Below are positions 34,501 to 45,011 of a stretch of DNA of 64,000 nucleotides, piece by piece. The stretch's first letter is position 1, and each line of letters opens with the position of its first letter. The stretch comes from Pseudo-nitzschia pungens (lineage: Eukaryota; Bacillariophyta; Bacillariophyceae; Bacillariales; Bacillariaceae): positions 2,763,001 through 2,827,000 of the forward strand of contig CM074758.1 in assembly GCA_037355855.1 (NCBI GenBank), written 5' to 3'. The translations under genes were made by a program, and so were the position numbers. A model generated the notes under the pieces. That model made no database searches and was not told the DNA's origin. It was given only the letters and a program-made list of their open reading frames with translations.

Positions 34501-34659
34501 ACGCTCGGCCGAGTTCTTTCGGATTCTATGATTACAATGGCGGCTTTGCTCGACATCCATGTGTTTATTGATTTTGTGAATGCAACGTTTATGCCTCTTC
34601 TTTTATTGGCTGTGGGTGGCTTGTTCCTTGTTGACAAATATTACGACATGTTAGTCTAG
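31559..34659 (+). CDS. SPX-MFS transporter, vacuolar phosphate transporter type
   Basis: Exons 31559-33675, 33775-33797, 33891-33946, 34028-34283 and 34412-34659 give 899 residues, all GT-AG and in phase; the second exon is only 23 bases. The N-terminal about 185 residues form an SPX domain (MVNFEISLRQARRYGWDAAY, and the basic LAVRKVLKKYNK helix that binds inositol pyrophosphates in this family). A long linker follows. An MFS domain then starts near residue 380 with about 11-12 spans, interrupted by a Ser-rich, acidic cytosolic loop (about 585-645). This architecture matches PHT5/VPT-type proteins that move phosphate across the vacuolar membrane and sense cellular P status through SPX. Direction of transport and membrane are inferred from the family. 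The final intron (34284-34411) carries a direct duplication of CTATTTCCATACTGTGCCGT next to its acceptor. Confidence 0.95.
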
Positions 34660-34913
34660 TGGTAATAGTAGAACACCCCACCTCCTCGACGAACTGGAGG
34701 CGGGAAGCAGTGATAGCGAATAACAAATACATCGTAGAATTGATAGCAACATCAAAAATATAAATTTGTAAATTGCTACAGGTTACGGACGATCTTCCAG
34801 ATGACAAAGTAGAAATGTCATCGTTGTAATAAAAAATACTTCTTCGACCTACAGAATACACGTACGTGCACATTGGTCAAAAACCACCGGGAACAAATCC
34901 AACGCGACAGAAA

Positions 34914-36085
34914 TTACGGCCCTATCATTTCCGTGGCGAGATCTACACCGGTTTGTGCACCTCCTCTCTCTTCCTCCGTGATTGTTTGTGCCACGGCTGC
35001 TGCGAATCTTTCAAGACTCATCCTGCCAAGTGATATTGGTGTTCAATGACGATAAGGATGTGATTGTCAATGGGTGAGTACGATGAGTGATACATTACGA
35101 TACGAAATAAATATCTTTCATCCCACCAGCAAACTACTCACGATTGCATATACACCCTTCCCGGACCAGTCAACGTGGTCGAGAAACAACCTTCTCCGGT
35201 GAAGCAACAGGTGCAACATCTTCCGTTGAAGCTCATGCCCATCTGAGCGGAATCTTCGAAAGCAACAAGGCTGCCTCTATCGATTGTCACCGTTTCATTA
35301 GGCTCGAGTTGTTTGTAGACAATGGTTCCCCCGGCGTTCAGAAAGGCAATGCTGCCATCCGAACCGGACACCGTTTGGCGGCAAAATCCTAGACCTGCGC
35401 CGCAGCACGTGACAATGCCGCAGTTTAGGTTGCATCCGAGATCCACGTCGCCCAACTCGGACATGTAAGCTCCAGGTTTGGCAATCAGACTTCTACCGGA
35501 CTCTACGTGGGTGCCGAACTTGATGGGAATAATCTATAATCATTAATGGTGCAACAGTGATGCATGTATGAGAATCAAACCAAACCCAAGCGGCTGCAAA
35601 CTCCGATGCAACGAACGGAAATGACCAAGGCTCCAAGATTTTTTTCTTACCTTGGCGGGGAAATTGGGAGTCAAACCCACGTATCCTTGGTGGCTGCTGT
35701 TGTTGATCAACAGAACCTTGACACAAGATTCACCTCCACAGGTTCGCTTCCATCCTTCGGCACAGGTTTCCATGCCGCAAAGCGTGCATTCCACCTTTGT
35801 CTCCATGTCCGGATGCATGTACATGAAGGAACCAACCTCCGTTACGACCGTCTCGCCGGCAGGAACCGTCATGGTCAGGACCTGCATGTCGTGACCACTG
35901 ACACACCACTCCTGACCACCGGTTTGGTGGGAGACCTCCGACGCGAGCGGTGGTTTGTACCAGAGAAAGTCGCTCTTGAGTGGATCGTAGATCCTGGATT
36001 CTTCTTCCGTGAGCGGAACGGCTTCCGCCGCAAAGTCCGAAGCCGGGTACATATCATAGTTCTTGCTCTTCTTGCTTTTGCCCAT
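34914..36085 (-). CDS. AIM24: AIM24/TRAP-like family protein
   Basis: Exons 36085-35651, 35533-35142 and 35022-34914 give 311 residues; donors are GTAAGA and GTGAGT, phases 0 and 2. The start is the ATG at 36085 (MGKSKKSKNYDMYP). The body shows the features of the AIM24 (DUF124) beta-barrel family: SFMYMHPDMETKVE, a GYVGLTPNFPAKIIPI strand pair, GGTIVYKQLEPNETVTIDRG, SLVAFEDS and the C-terminal GPGRVYMQS followed by LERFA, which is formed across the last splice. Several Cys-rich turns (CTLCGMETC, GRCCTCC) are extra to the usual pattern and may bind metal or form disulfides. In yeast, Aim24 supports mitochondrial inner-membrane organisation; no clear presequence is visible here, so location is open. 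Confidence 0.88.
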
Positions 36086-36814
36086 GGTGACTATATCGTG
36101 TTTTGTGTTGAATTAAAAAGGGTTTTGATTCGGAAGGACAATGGAAGCGTATTGTCCGGGCCCAGAACGATTGTCTCTGCGGATTGTCCTGTTGTGTTCG
36201 AGGAACTCGATTTCGGTCGAACGGTTTCAAAACAAGATCTTCCCCGGATGCTCGTACGGTGGTTTCTACGAGGATTTCTACGAGTCTTCTCCAGCAACGC
36301 TGCGAGTGCCGGCCATGACAACCGTATCGTGGTTTATGCTTGGGAGCTTTGCGTCCATGACACCCAAGATAGTCCGTTCGGAACGATTAAAAAACGGAAT
36401 TAAAAGGGAAACTCAACTTGGGGGAATAGAATTGGTGATGCAGCAACCCATCCCCCTTTTCCTTTGCCCCTTACTGAATCCTTATTCCTAGCCGGTAAGT
36501 TACGGTAAGGTCTTACCGTTTCGATCACGGATCACACGATTTGAGAGGTGGGTAATTAACCTTAGGATGTAAACCTTACTGTACCGTAACTTACTGTACC
36601 ACGGACAGAAAAGCAGCAAGTTTATCGCATTCGCATCTCGACCCGGTATCACTTTCATCGGTAACGGCATCAACAGTTGCCTACAGTAAACCTTACTTCG
36701 TTGGAGAGCCGCGGCTGTGTTTCAATTCTCGATCGCTCTCTGTCGGACTGCAAACAAAGCGAAGAACACCAACAACGACGATACCCTGTTCAAAACTTTT
36801 AAGTCTAGAGTAAA
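36086..36814. promoter_or_regulatory. Divergent promoter region
   Basis: This lies between the AIM24-like gene (minus) and the bL28m gene (plus) and must hold both promoters. It includes GGTAAGTTACGGTAAGGTC at about 36494 and further CCTTACTGTACCG words to 36690. An open plus-strand frame through 36403 is antisense carry-over. No gene is seen. Confidence 0.5.
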
Positions 36815-37405
36815 ATGAATACATCCGCGCGATTTTTTACAACTGCGGTTCGGCAGGTGACGGGGACCATTGCTGCATCGGCCGCTCGTCCCATGCAACG
36901 AACAACTCGCACTTTCATGGCTCCTTCATGTGCGACTTTCCCGACCAATGCGTTGTTCCATAGCGCAACCGCCAACAATGGAATCCACCGCAGCACGCCT
37001 CTTTCGCACCAAACAACAACAACAACAACAACAGCAGCAGCACCCAACAACGACGAACAGCGACGCTTTCGTTCGAATCGATCCCGTCGGGGCTTGTACG
37101 ACGGAAAGGACATTCGGACCGGAAACAACCTCTCCTTTTCGATGAGACACACCAAGAGAACCTTCAAACCGAACGTTTTTGTCAAGCGGGTGTATTCGGA
37201 AATCCTCGACGAAATGGTGCGGTTTCACCTGACGACCTCGACCCTGCGCAGCATCGACAAGTGCGGGGGCTTGGACAATTACCTATTGACGAGCAAACAC
37301 ATCACGTCGGGAGAAGGTCTCCAAACGAAGAAGCGAATCATCAACGCTCTGAAGTACCGAGAGCGAAAAGCCCGGCAGCAAGAACAGGCCGCTACGGAAG
37401 CATAA
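36815..37405 (+). CDS. mrpl28: Mitochondrial ribosomal protein bL28m
   Basis: One exon of 196 residues from ATG 36815. The first about 90 residues are a long presequence-like region (MNTSARFFTTAVRQVTG, basic, Ser/Thr/Ala-rich, with a poly-Thr tract encoded by an ACA run). The bL28 domain follows: RRGLYDGKDIRTGNNLSFSMRHTKRTFKPNV, then VKRVYSEILDEMVRFHLTTSTLRSIDKCGGLDNYLL. The order GNNxSxSxRxTxRxxxPNV ... TxxLRxIDKxGGLDxYLL is characteristic of bacterial-type L28 in the large subunit. The long N-terminal extension argues for the mitochondrial rather than the plastid version. The K/R- and Q-rich tail is short. Confidence 0.93.
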   Translation: MNTSARFFTTAVRQVTGTIAASAARPMQRTTRTFMAPSCATFPTNALFHSATANNGIHRSTPLSHQTTTTTTTAAAPNNDEQRRFRSNRSRRGLYDGKDIRTGNNLSFSMRHTKRTFKPNVFVKRVYSEILDEMVRFHLTTSTLRSIDKCGGLDNYLLTSKHITSGEGLQTKKRIINALKYRERKARQQEQAATEA

Positions 37406-38940
37406 TAGCACTTTCGGAGTCGGCCGTCAATTGTGATGGTATTTGGGAAAGGACCTTGTTTTCTGCGCACTCGGGACCAGAATCGATGTAACGAAACTAA
37501 ATGTTCGCCTGCGAATGGTCGTTTTTCACAGCTTAGGGGCAGACCTCACACTGTTGAATGCACGTGCTACTACTAGTACTACTAATATTTTGGCTATTGA
37601 ACCCATGCATTTCTCGACAAAACTGTTCTGAACATGGAAAAACGTTGTTCATTCTCGTTCCAAAGATTTCCGCGTTCATCCTGGCACAAGCCAGTGGTAC
37701 GTGACTTGTTTTGTGCCATCTTTTGTATGCATTAGTAGTAGATCTACTTGATTTGTTGCTTCGAACAAAGTTAGCTGAAGGTGTCAAAGTTGAGAGGTAG
37801 TATTACTGCTGCTGCTACCAACATACTGCTCAGTGTAGATATGATTGATAAAAGGGATTTGTGATGATAAAGTGGTTTCTTTGTCTATTTCCCTTCTGAA
37901 CCAGTAGAGAATTTGTAGCCAAGGCAAGTGTTGTAAGCACCAACTAGTACTTGCCTGTTCCAAACAAACTGCAGTGCAAAATTTGATTGGAATCTTACTT
38001 CGCCACCTTGACATTGTTTTCTAATAGGTGTTCATGAGGCCAGACTGGTGTGCTTCTCTTGTATTTGCATGACAAATGCGAATGCTACCTTCCAACAAAA
38101 ATTGTGGAATTGCTATTACTTCTTCTTTGCAAGAATCACAAATAATAATAATACTAATAAAACACACTTTTATGCCTTCTTGTATGGAGAAGTACAGTAC
38201 TACTACTACTACTACTAGTAGTAGTAGTACAAATGATTGAGAATGAAAAGTTGTGCCATCAAGAATGCATTTAGGCTCATATCAAGCATCATTTCAATAT
38301 TGTTACTATTGCTATTAGTATTATTTCACGAAGTTCTGTGTTGAAAAATACTGTTGTTGTTCGTTGTGTTGTTGAGATTCAGGTAAGATTAAGGTTACCG
38401 TAGGTAAGGTTACCTGGTAGGGTAAGATCTTAACCTTATCTTGGGACAACAGAAAAAACTGCTTGTACTAGGTTCCCGTAAAAATCTTACCAGACTGTAC
38501 GTACCGGCCAGTCCATTCGAGTAAGGTGCCTAGTTCGAAATTCGAAACAATCAGTAAGATTACGGTACAACTCCATTTCCCCTCGTACAACTGGTCTAAA
38601 ACTCCATGAAAAATGAAAACGCCGCGTGTCGTTTTTCAATCACGTATTCATGAGTCCTGAGTACAACCGGACCAATAATTATGACTTCTTCGTACACGTG
38701 AGGTCTTACCGGTACCTCGTAGAGTTACGAGTTCGTATTGTTTTTCTGATTTTTGATGTGTGAGTGAAGACCACAGATGGGTTACGGTAGTTTTTTATGC
38801 AGTCGCGGTCAATTTTGACTCTCGGAGATTCTTGAGAGTGGAAAAGAACGACAGTAAATGACCTGTGACCTACCGACAACCGATCGCACAAAAATCACCG
38901 ACTGCCTCCTGATTCGAGGTTATTCTTGATCTGTTTCACG
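37406..38940. other. Intergenic region
   Basis: No gene is seen. It includes an (ATA)n/(TAA)n patch near 38145-38160, the 34-bp palindrome annotated separately, and a cluster of GTAAGGTTACC-type words at 38385-38440. The promoter of the DnaJ-type gene should be at the right end. Confidence 0.5.
38197..38230. repeat. 34-bp perfect palindrome of ACT/AGT triplets
   Basis: GTACTACTACTACTACT followed directly by its reverse complement. The two triplet runs meet with no spacer, so it can extrude as a perfect hairpin. Such back-to-back triplet runs may come from replication slippage with template switching. Confidence 0.9.
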
Positions 38941-40904
38941 ATGACAAAGGTGCATCACTACTCCTTTTCCTTATTGCTGGTGGTGGCAGTACTAGCAACT
39001 CTGCACGGAGCCGCCACAGCCGAGACACCGAATCCGGGAACCGAAGCCAAGGTCGTGGCGTCGATGGAAATTAATCTAAATCCAGTCACTGCGAACGGAG
39101 GAGTCGACAAAGAAATCGACCAAAATGGAGAGAAAACTTCTTGCGAAAAATGGGCTGCCGAGGGCGAATGCAAAGAGAATCCAACTTACATGCTTGAAAA
39201 TTGCGCCGGTAGCTGCAATGCTGCCGACAAAGTCGTGATCCATGTCCACGACGTGGAAGATGTTGGCGTGGCGGCCTTTCGTTTCGCGGAGGAGCATTCC
39301 ACCAGGTTTTCTTCGACCACGGAAACACAGGAAGCAGTGATGCAGGTGGCCCGAAAATTACAAGAGGTATTGGATTCACAAAATTACCAGCCTCCAAAGG
39401 AACTAACGCATTGCGGAAAGCGTCCGTGTAGTGCCGGTAAGCTCTGGAAGCGTGCCGAAGAAATGCGCAAGGCAGACATGCACGATGACGCCGGGAGCGG
39501 ACTTGATCAGAGCTCTCTTGAAAACGGGCATCGAGGTTGACTTCGTGGAACGATGCAAGCGTTCTTTGCAATGGGCCGTTTGGCAGCATCCAACGACAGC
39601 GCGAGAGAGAAAAGAGAGAGGCGATAGAAGAGGCAAAAGCTCGAAGCCCGAAAAGCAGAAGAGCGTGCGGCAATGGAAGAAGCCCTGAAACGAAAAGAAG
39701 AATACGAGGCAGGTTTCTTAAAATTCGGGGGTAAAGATCCAGGAGTCCATTGCCGAGTCTGCTGCTGAGTCGTCTGCTTCTGTTGGAGCGGACGGTTCCG
39801 TCGATACAGAAACAGACATCGAAGCAAAGGGATTGATTTTGGATGTGAAGCGAACATTTGTCCAGTCGGGTCCACTTGGGGGAAACTGCAGCGAGGTGCT
39901 TCAGCTCACGAAAAAGATACGTCCATCGGACAAAAGCACGGATATACTTCTTATTGAGGCTCGGTGTCTAGAAATGTTGGGCGACTACAAAAGTGCTTTG
40001 AAGACCGCGGGCCGCCTGATCCAAAAGGCTGCATCATATACTCCTTGGATCAACGACAGCCCCAGAATGATGGCTGTCACATTAGGGGCAAATGCTGCTA
40101 TGCAATTGGGTCTATCCGACAATGCTCTCTCATTTTACCAAACTGTTCTCAAGTTCGACCCCGAACAGGAAAAGACGAGGAAACAATACAGAGGCCTGAA
40201 AAAAGTTGTTAAACTCATGGGTAAGGCAGATGAGCAGATCGAAAAGGGATACAACAAGGCTGCTTCTGACTTCGTTGATGACTGTCTTTCGGCCATGCGT
40301 GGTCTTGATGTGGACTCCCCTCTGTTCAGAAGCAAGATTCAACTAAAGCAATGTACCATTTTGAGCAGCATGGGCAAACACGAAGAAGCTCTTTCCAACT
40401 GCGACTCTGCTGTGGAACAAAGAGCCGGAAACGATGCCGTTTCGGCCGATTCCTTGAAAGAGGCTTATTTGGTTCGGGGTGAGGCGCTTCTACTAGATAT
40501 GGACTACGACGAAGCCGTGCAAGATTTCAGGATGGCCTTTGATCTTGTCCCCGAAGACGAGGAACACATGGAAGAAAAACACGAACTGAACCACAAACTG
40601 CAACAAACCAGACATCAACAGGAACTATGGAACTGGCGGGGTAAAGGACATGCGATTTAACGAACATACAGGCTACCCAGACGGTAGACCGCCGCAGCGC
40701 GATCACGCCAAGATCCTGCAATTGCCCATCGACCTGGAGGAACGAAGCCAGGAAATCAAATGCGCGTGGTTGAAGAAACAGTTCAAGGTGCTAGTCAGAA
40801 AATTCCATCCAGACAAGTATAAGGGCAACAAAAAGAGAGCTTCTAGAAAGTTCAAGGAGGTGAAGGAAGCAAAAGAAATCATTTCAAAGGCTTGGGATTG
40901 TTAG
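38941..40904 (+). CDS. ShK-TPR-DnaJ ER chaperone, frame broken five times
   Basis: ATG 38941 opens a signal peptide (FSLLLVVAVLATLHGAATA). A ShK-like Cys domain follows (CEKWAAEGECKENPTYMLENCAGSC), then a helical region, a charged coiled coil (near 39585-39710), TPR-like repeats (39830-40600) and a J domain to 40904 with the HPD motif in KFHPDKYKG. The order of signal, TPRs and J domain is that of DNAJC3/P58IPK, an ER-lumenal Hsp70 co-chaperone; the ShK unit is an addition. The reading frame shifts near 39493, 39570-39590, 39640, 39740 and 40625-40645, each time by +1, mostly beside short G or A runs. No introns fit. Domain content beyond the breaks is well preserved, which argues for sequence errors or recent damage rather than an old pseudogene. 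Confidence 0.8.
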
Positions 40905-41545
40905 TCAGTAACCCAGTCTCGAATAGTTGCTCTCTCTGGCTCAAGTTGATTCTTGCCATCAAACTTTTTGTTGGTATTGTTTAGATAGTTTGTCTAGAAC
41001 CATAAAGAACACAGCTACTAATACTTCACTGGAGTGCTTTATATGGTTTCCCGCACAACATACGAACCCGTTCCCAGCCCTGTTCCCTTGTAACTAGTGA
41101 TTGTAGTAGGGCTCTCGTTGGTTTGACGTATTTTTGTATTTTGGTACCCTACCGTTCCGAAGGTAGTGGTTGCCTGGTGGTTGCGACTTACGATGCGGTT
41201 AAGCACCTACAGAGCAAGTTCTACTTTTAAATTACAGGCTTGCTCGTGCGAAGTTGTTGGGCCTTCTGGTGATAACAATGTTCTGTTCAGACACGAGTCT
41301 CAAAAGTCATTTTAAGTCATGAAAAGATGGAATAGAAACAAAGATTTATCATTATTTATCGCTTTTTCATGCCGTTTTTGTGCAACAATCAGTAAAATTA
41401 CTCGCACGTCCTCTAGTCAGTACCAACACGACCAGGGCCAATATTCACAGCAACGCACAACTGTGACCCCGCTCGGATCAGAAGTATATTGGTGCAAGAA
41501 CAGTCGATAACAGTTTTACAGAAGTTATCATTCAAACGCTACACA
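40905..41545. other. Intergenic region
   Basis: 3' flank of the DnaJ-type gene and promoter of the cyclophilin-like gene. No gene and no striking motif is seen. Confidence 0.5.
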
Positions 41546-42930
41546 ATGGGATCAACGAGTGAAGAAGCTATCGTTCGATGCGGGACAACCAAAGGAAATA
41601 TCACATTGCGATTGATCCGCGTGAGTACCGGTACCGTTAAGATTGATGTTCCGTGAATCATGTCATGCACAATGCAGACGACACAAAGGTTGAAGTTAGG
41701 CGTTGCGTTTGTTTTTGTGAACGAAGACCTGTTTTGAAGAGTGTTCGAATGGTGAAGATTTTTGGTTGGGGATCTTTCTCAACAAATTAACTAACTGACG
41801 TTAGTCGATCGGTATAATGTGCGCCGCTATTCCACACACAGGAATGGTCCCCGAATGGATATGACAGAGCGGTAGAGCTATTTGAGCGCCATTTTTACGA
41901 CGATTCCCACTTTTTCCGGGCTGGTGAGTGTGGCGCAGCGTCGTCTGAAAATGTTCAAATTCATCAATGCACCTTACCCATTCTGTATTTGTTCCGTAGT
42001 ACCGAACTTTTTGGTTCAGTTCGGTATATCTTACAGTAAAGATAAGGACCTACAAAAACTCAGCAAGAAACGCATCCAAGACGACCCAAAGCATGATCCG
42101 CCCATTGAATTCCATCCCGGGATCATATCGTATGCCGGGAGCGGACCAAATTCTCGAACATCCCAATTGTTCATAAGTTACGGCAGTGCTCCATCGCTCG
42201 GAACGCAATTGTGGGAGACTCCAATAGGAAAGGTTATCGAGGGGATGGAAGCTGCCAAACAATTTTACTCGTATGGCGACATGCCCCGTAAGTTGTCGAA
42301 GGGAATGGACCAAACTAGCATAGAAACAAGTCCTGAAATCAGCGGTAGATCTCACCCGTCGAATCATTCCGTTTGCATGACATACGACGCAATCTGAACA
42401 TTACAGCATGGGGGAAAGGACCTGTTCAGGGTAAAATCTATGGTGGTCCGCAATACATTGAGGAAGGATTTCCGTTGATCGATAAATTTTTGACGTGTAG
42501 TGTAACTCGAACTAGCGATTCGAACATTGGTGGTAACGCAGCGGCAATTGCATCCGAAGATGGCGACGACGACAAGTCAAAATCGAAGGACACCGACGAC
42601 GACAAGCCAAAGTCGGAGGACGCGGACGACGAGACGGACCCTAAAGAGGATGCAGGGGAAAAGCAAGATGATCCAATGGTCGGAACGGAGGTTCCGTTGG
42701 GTAAAGGAAAGAGCAACGTTAAGCAAGGCGGTCTTCGTTCCGTTGCAAACAACGGAAAATTCTACGCACTCCCTCAAGCTGAGGTCGAAAGGCAACTAAT
42801 GAAATCGAGCTTCCTTGGCGGCCGTATCAATACCGACAGTTACGCTTTTCCTGGAGCTGTGATTTGCGTGATGGTGATTCTTTCCGTTTTGATGAGGGGT
42901 CGGCGCAAAGACAACTGTAAAGAAAATTGA
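41546..42930 (+). CDS. Cyclophilin-like protein with C-terminal membrane anchor
   Basis: Exons 41546-41620, 41842-41923, 42000-42287 and 42407-42930 give 322 residues, all GT-AG and in phase. The domain begins directly (VRCGTTKGNITLRLIREWSP). It continues with FERHFYDDSHFFRAVPNFLVQFGIS, the cyclophilin FxRVxPxFxxQ region with Arg, Phe and Gln kept, then NSRTSQLFISYG (Gln kept) and PIGKVIEGMEAAKQFYSYGD. The usual QGGD is FGIS and the tryptophan/histidine side of the pocket is not evident, so prolyl isomerase activity is uncertain. An acidic D/K/S-rich linker (about 205-240) leads to a single membrane span (GAVICVMVILSVLM) and a short basic tail, with no signal peptide. That suggests a tail-anchored protein facing the cytosol, or a Golgi/ER protein if an internal signal works. 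Confidence 0.82.
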
Positions 42931-43076
42931 GAAGAAGACCCCAAACGACACTATGTACATCAACAATGGAAGGTATTTGGATTTTTTGAACCTGAGAAGA
43001 TGATGGATCCTTTTCGGTCGATGTAACTTGTGGTACTACATTATGGTTAAAAGTTTAGCCACGCACTCACGATGTT

Positions 43077-44077
43077 CTACCAAAACTTCCACCAAGGTTG
43101 TGCAGATAGTTGTCCTTCATTGTTCACATCCGACGGTGCAGCCAATGTTTCAATCGCAACATTCTCTTCCGTATTTTCGTTTGGCTGATCCCCTTTCTTG
43201 GCATCATTCTGAGTCGTTGCCGAAGTCTCATCGTCTTCGTCGTTTTCGACAATTGGTACCAATTGCTCTTTAGGAGGTTCGACATATTTCGCTTTCTCAG
43301 TTGTAACAACCGGAACTACCCTGGTCAATATGTTCTGTTTGTCCTCTATTTCCTGCTGTTGTCGAATCAAATTCTCGATGGCCTTGATCCGGATGTCCAA
43401 TGCGTTCAGTTTGGCGTTCAGTTTCTTTTGATCCGCTCGTATTCGTTCCCGTTTCTCTTCCGCTTTTCTCGCGGCACTCTTGGCGCTACGGTTGTATTCG
43501 AAAATGACGGTGGCGGCGGTAACCGTCAATACGAATCCTTCACCAATGAATTCGGCTCCATCTTTCAGGGCCTTTTCGGCCTCGATGGCTTTGATGCTTT
43601 TGACTCGGTATCCCGAGGCCCAGATTGTCATGTACGAAGTCACCGTGTGATTCGCTTGCCCGATGCTGATGAGCATTTTCTTCGTCGTTTCGTTCCGGGC
43701 AAAGTCGGTTTTGATTCTTTTCGATAGGGGCTGCAAGCAAGTGTGGTTTGTGGACCCAAGGTTCACAACCAGAGGGTGAGCGGTGAGCGATGCGATGACA
43801 ACCAACCAGTGCAATGTGCAGTTCGATACACAATCGAGTTCCCGTGGACCGCCTTCTTTCTTTGTCGCTCAGAGACTCACCTTGGCAAGCGTTTTGACAA
43901 AGAGGCCCGCTAATTTCGTGACTCTGGTTCGGTGACGATTCAAAAGTTCAAGGCACACACACGGCGGGAAAACAAACCGTTAGTAACTGCAATTCGGGCG
44001 ACGACGAGAGCCATCGAAAGAGCTGCCTTCGCCCGTCCTGCGATCCCAAAAGTCACTTACGGTAGAGCAGCTGCCAT
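43077..44077 (-). CDS. OPA3: OPA3-family mitochondrial membrane protein
   Basis: Exons 44077-44061 (17 bases), 43923-43881 (43 bases) and 43730-43077 give 237 residues. The two tiny first exons encode MAAALPVTKLAGLFVKTLAK, and the third continues PLSKRIKTDFARNE; this matches the start of OPA3 proteins (MxxxPxxKLxxLxxKTLAKPxxxRxK). The core follows: ISIGQANHTVTSYM, AEKALKDGAEFIGEGFVLTVTAATVIFEYNRSA and a coiled-coil AARKAEEKRERIRADQKKL. The C-terminal about 80 residues are an acidic, low-complexity extension ending WWKFW. OPA3 proteins act at mitochondrial membranes and affect mitochondrial shape; the exact activity is unresolved. Phase fits at both junctions (2 and 0). An alternative acceptor at 43917/43916 would break the family match. 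Confidence 0.92.
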
Positions 44078-45011
44078 GATGTCTCGTCGTTGTCCGCGAT
44101 TCGAAAGTCAAGGAGTTCGAATGGATCGGATTGGATCGGATTGGATTGGATTGGTTTCTAGTCGAGCCAAATGGATTCGATTCTCGGCGAATTGGTTCGC
44201 TCGTGTGTTTGTCGTGTCTACTATACAAAAAGTATTAATACTATTTGTATTTCTGTGTTCGATTCGATCGATACTTCTAGATAGTGTATCGAACAAAGAC
44301 AGCCGTTGATGCCTTCGTCACCGGACTGTGTGTAACGTGCCACTTTGCAAGGTTGAAAAATACAGTATTGCGGAGAACGGCACATCAGACGCAGTTGCGA
44401 CTTGCCTTTCGAGGGATGAACGATGAACCATGAAGCAACCGTTTTCCGTGAACAACAATCATCATGATTGATTCAAATTTCGAAAGTTCCGTTCCTCCTA
44501 CGTGTTGATACTCCGTGAATGAAATTCCTTGTCATTGTACACGGGATTAAAATCGCGTCGAAAATCGATGTATGATTATTATTTTGATATCGTATCGTTC
44601 ATACGAACTATTACTCGTAGTACGAAGTGGAAGTAATCTTACGTAGCTTCTTTCATGTGAATATTACGAAGAAGTGAGCTTTCCAGCTAAGGTTTACCGC
44701 GCAAGTACACGACCTAAGGCTTACTTTGAACTTGTACCGGTACAGTTATGAAACCCTTCGGTTGCGATGACCGTTAATGGAAAAAGCGATTATTCATTCA
44801 CTCTTACCGGTACCGGTAGTAGAGTGAGGAGTCAGTCTAGACCAGACCACGATCCCTTGAGATTGAGAGCTATCAAATCTAGAGAAAGAACAAACAACCC
44901 CCGCTGCCGTCTACTCATTGTTGTCTGTAACTCCGTGCCATTCTGCTTTAACAACATTTGAAAAGAGAGCAGCAGGAGAACCAAACAAGAAAAGATCCAA
45001 CGACGAACGAA
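44078..45011. promoter_or_regulatory. Divergent promoter region
   Basis: This lies between OPA3 (minus) and the prolyl 4-hydroxylase (plus). It has a short GGATT/GGATC repeat (about 44121-44153) and several GTACCGGTAC words (44735-44820). No gene is seen. Confidence 0.5.
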
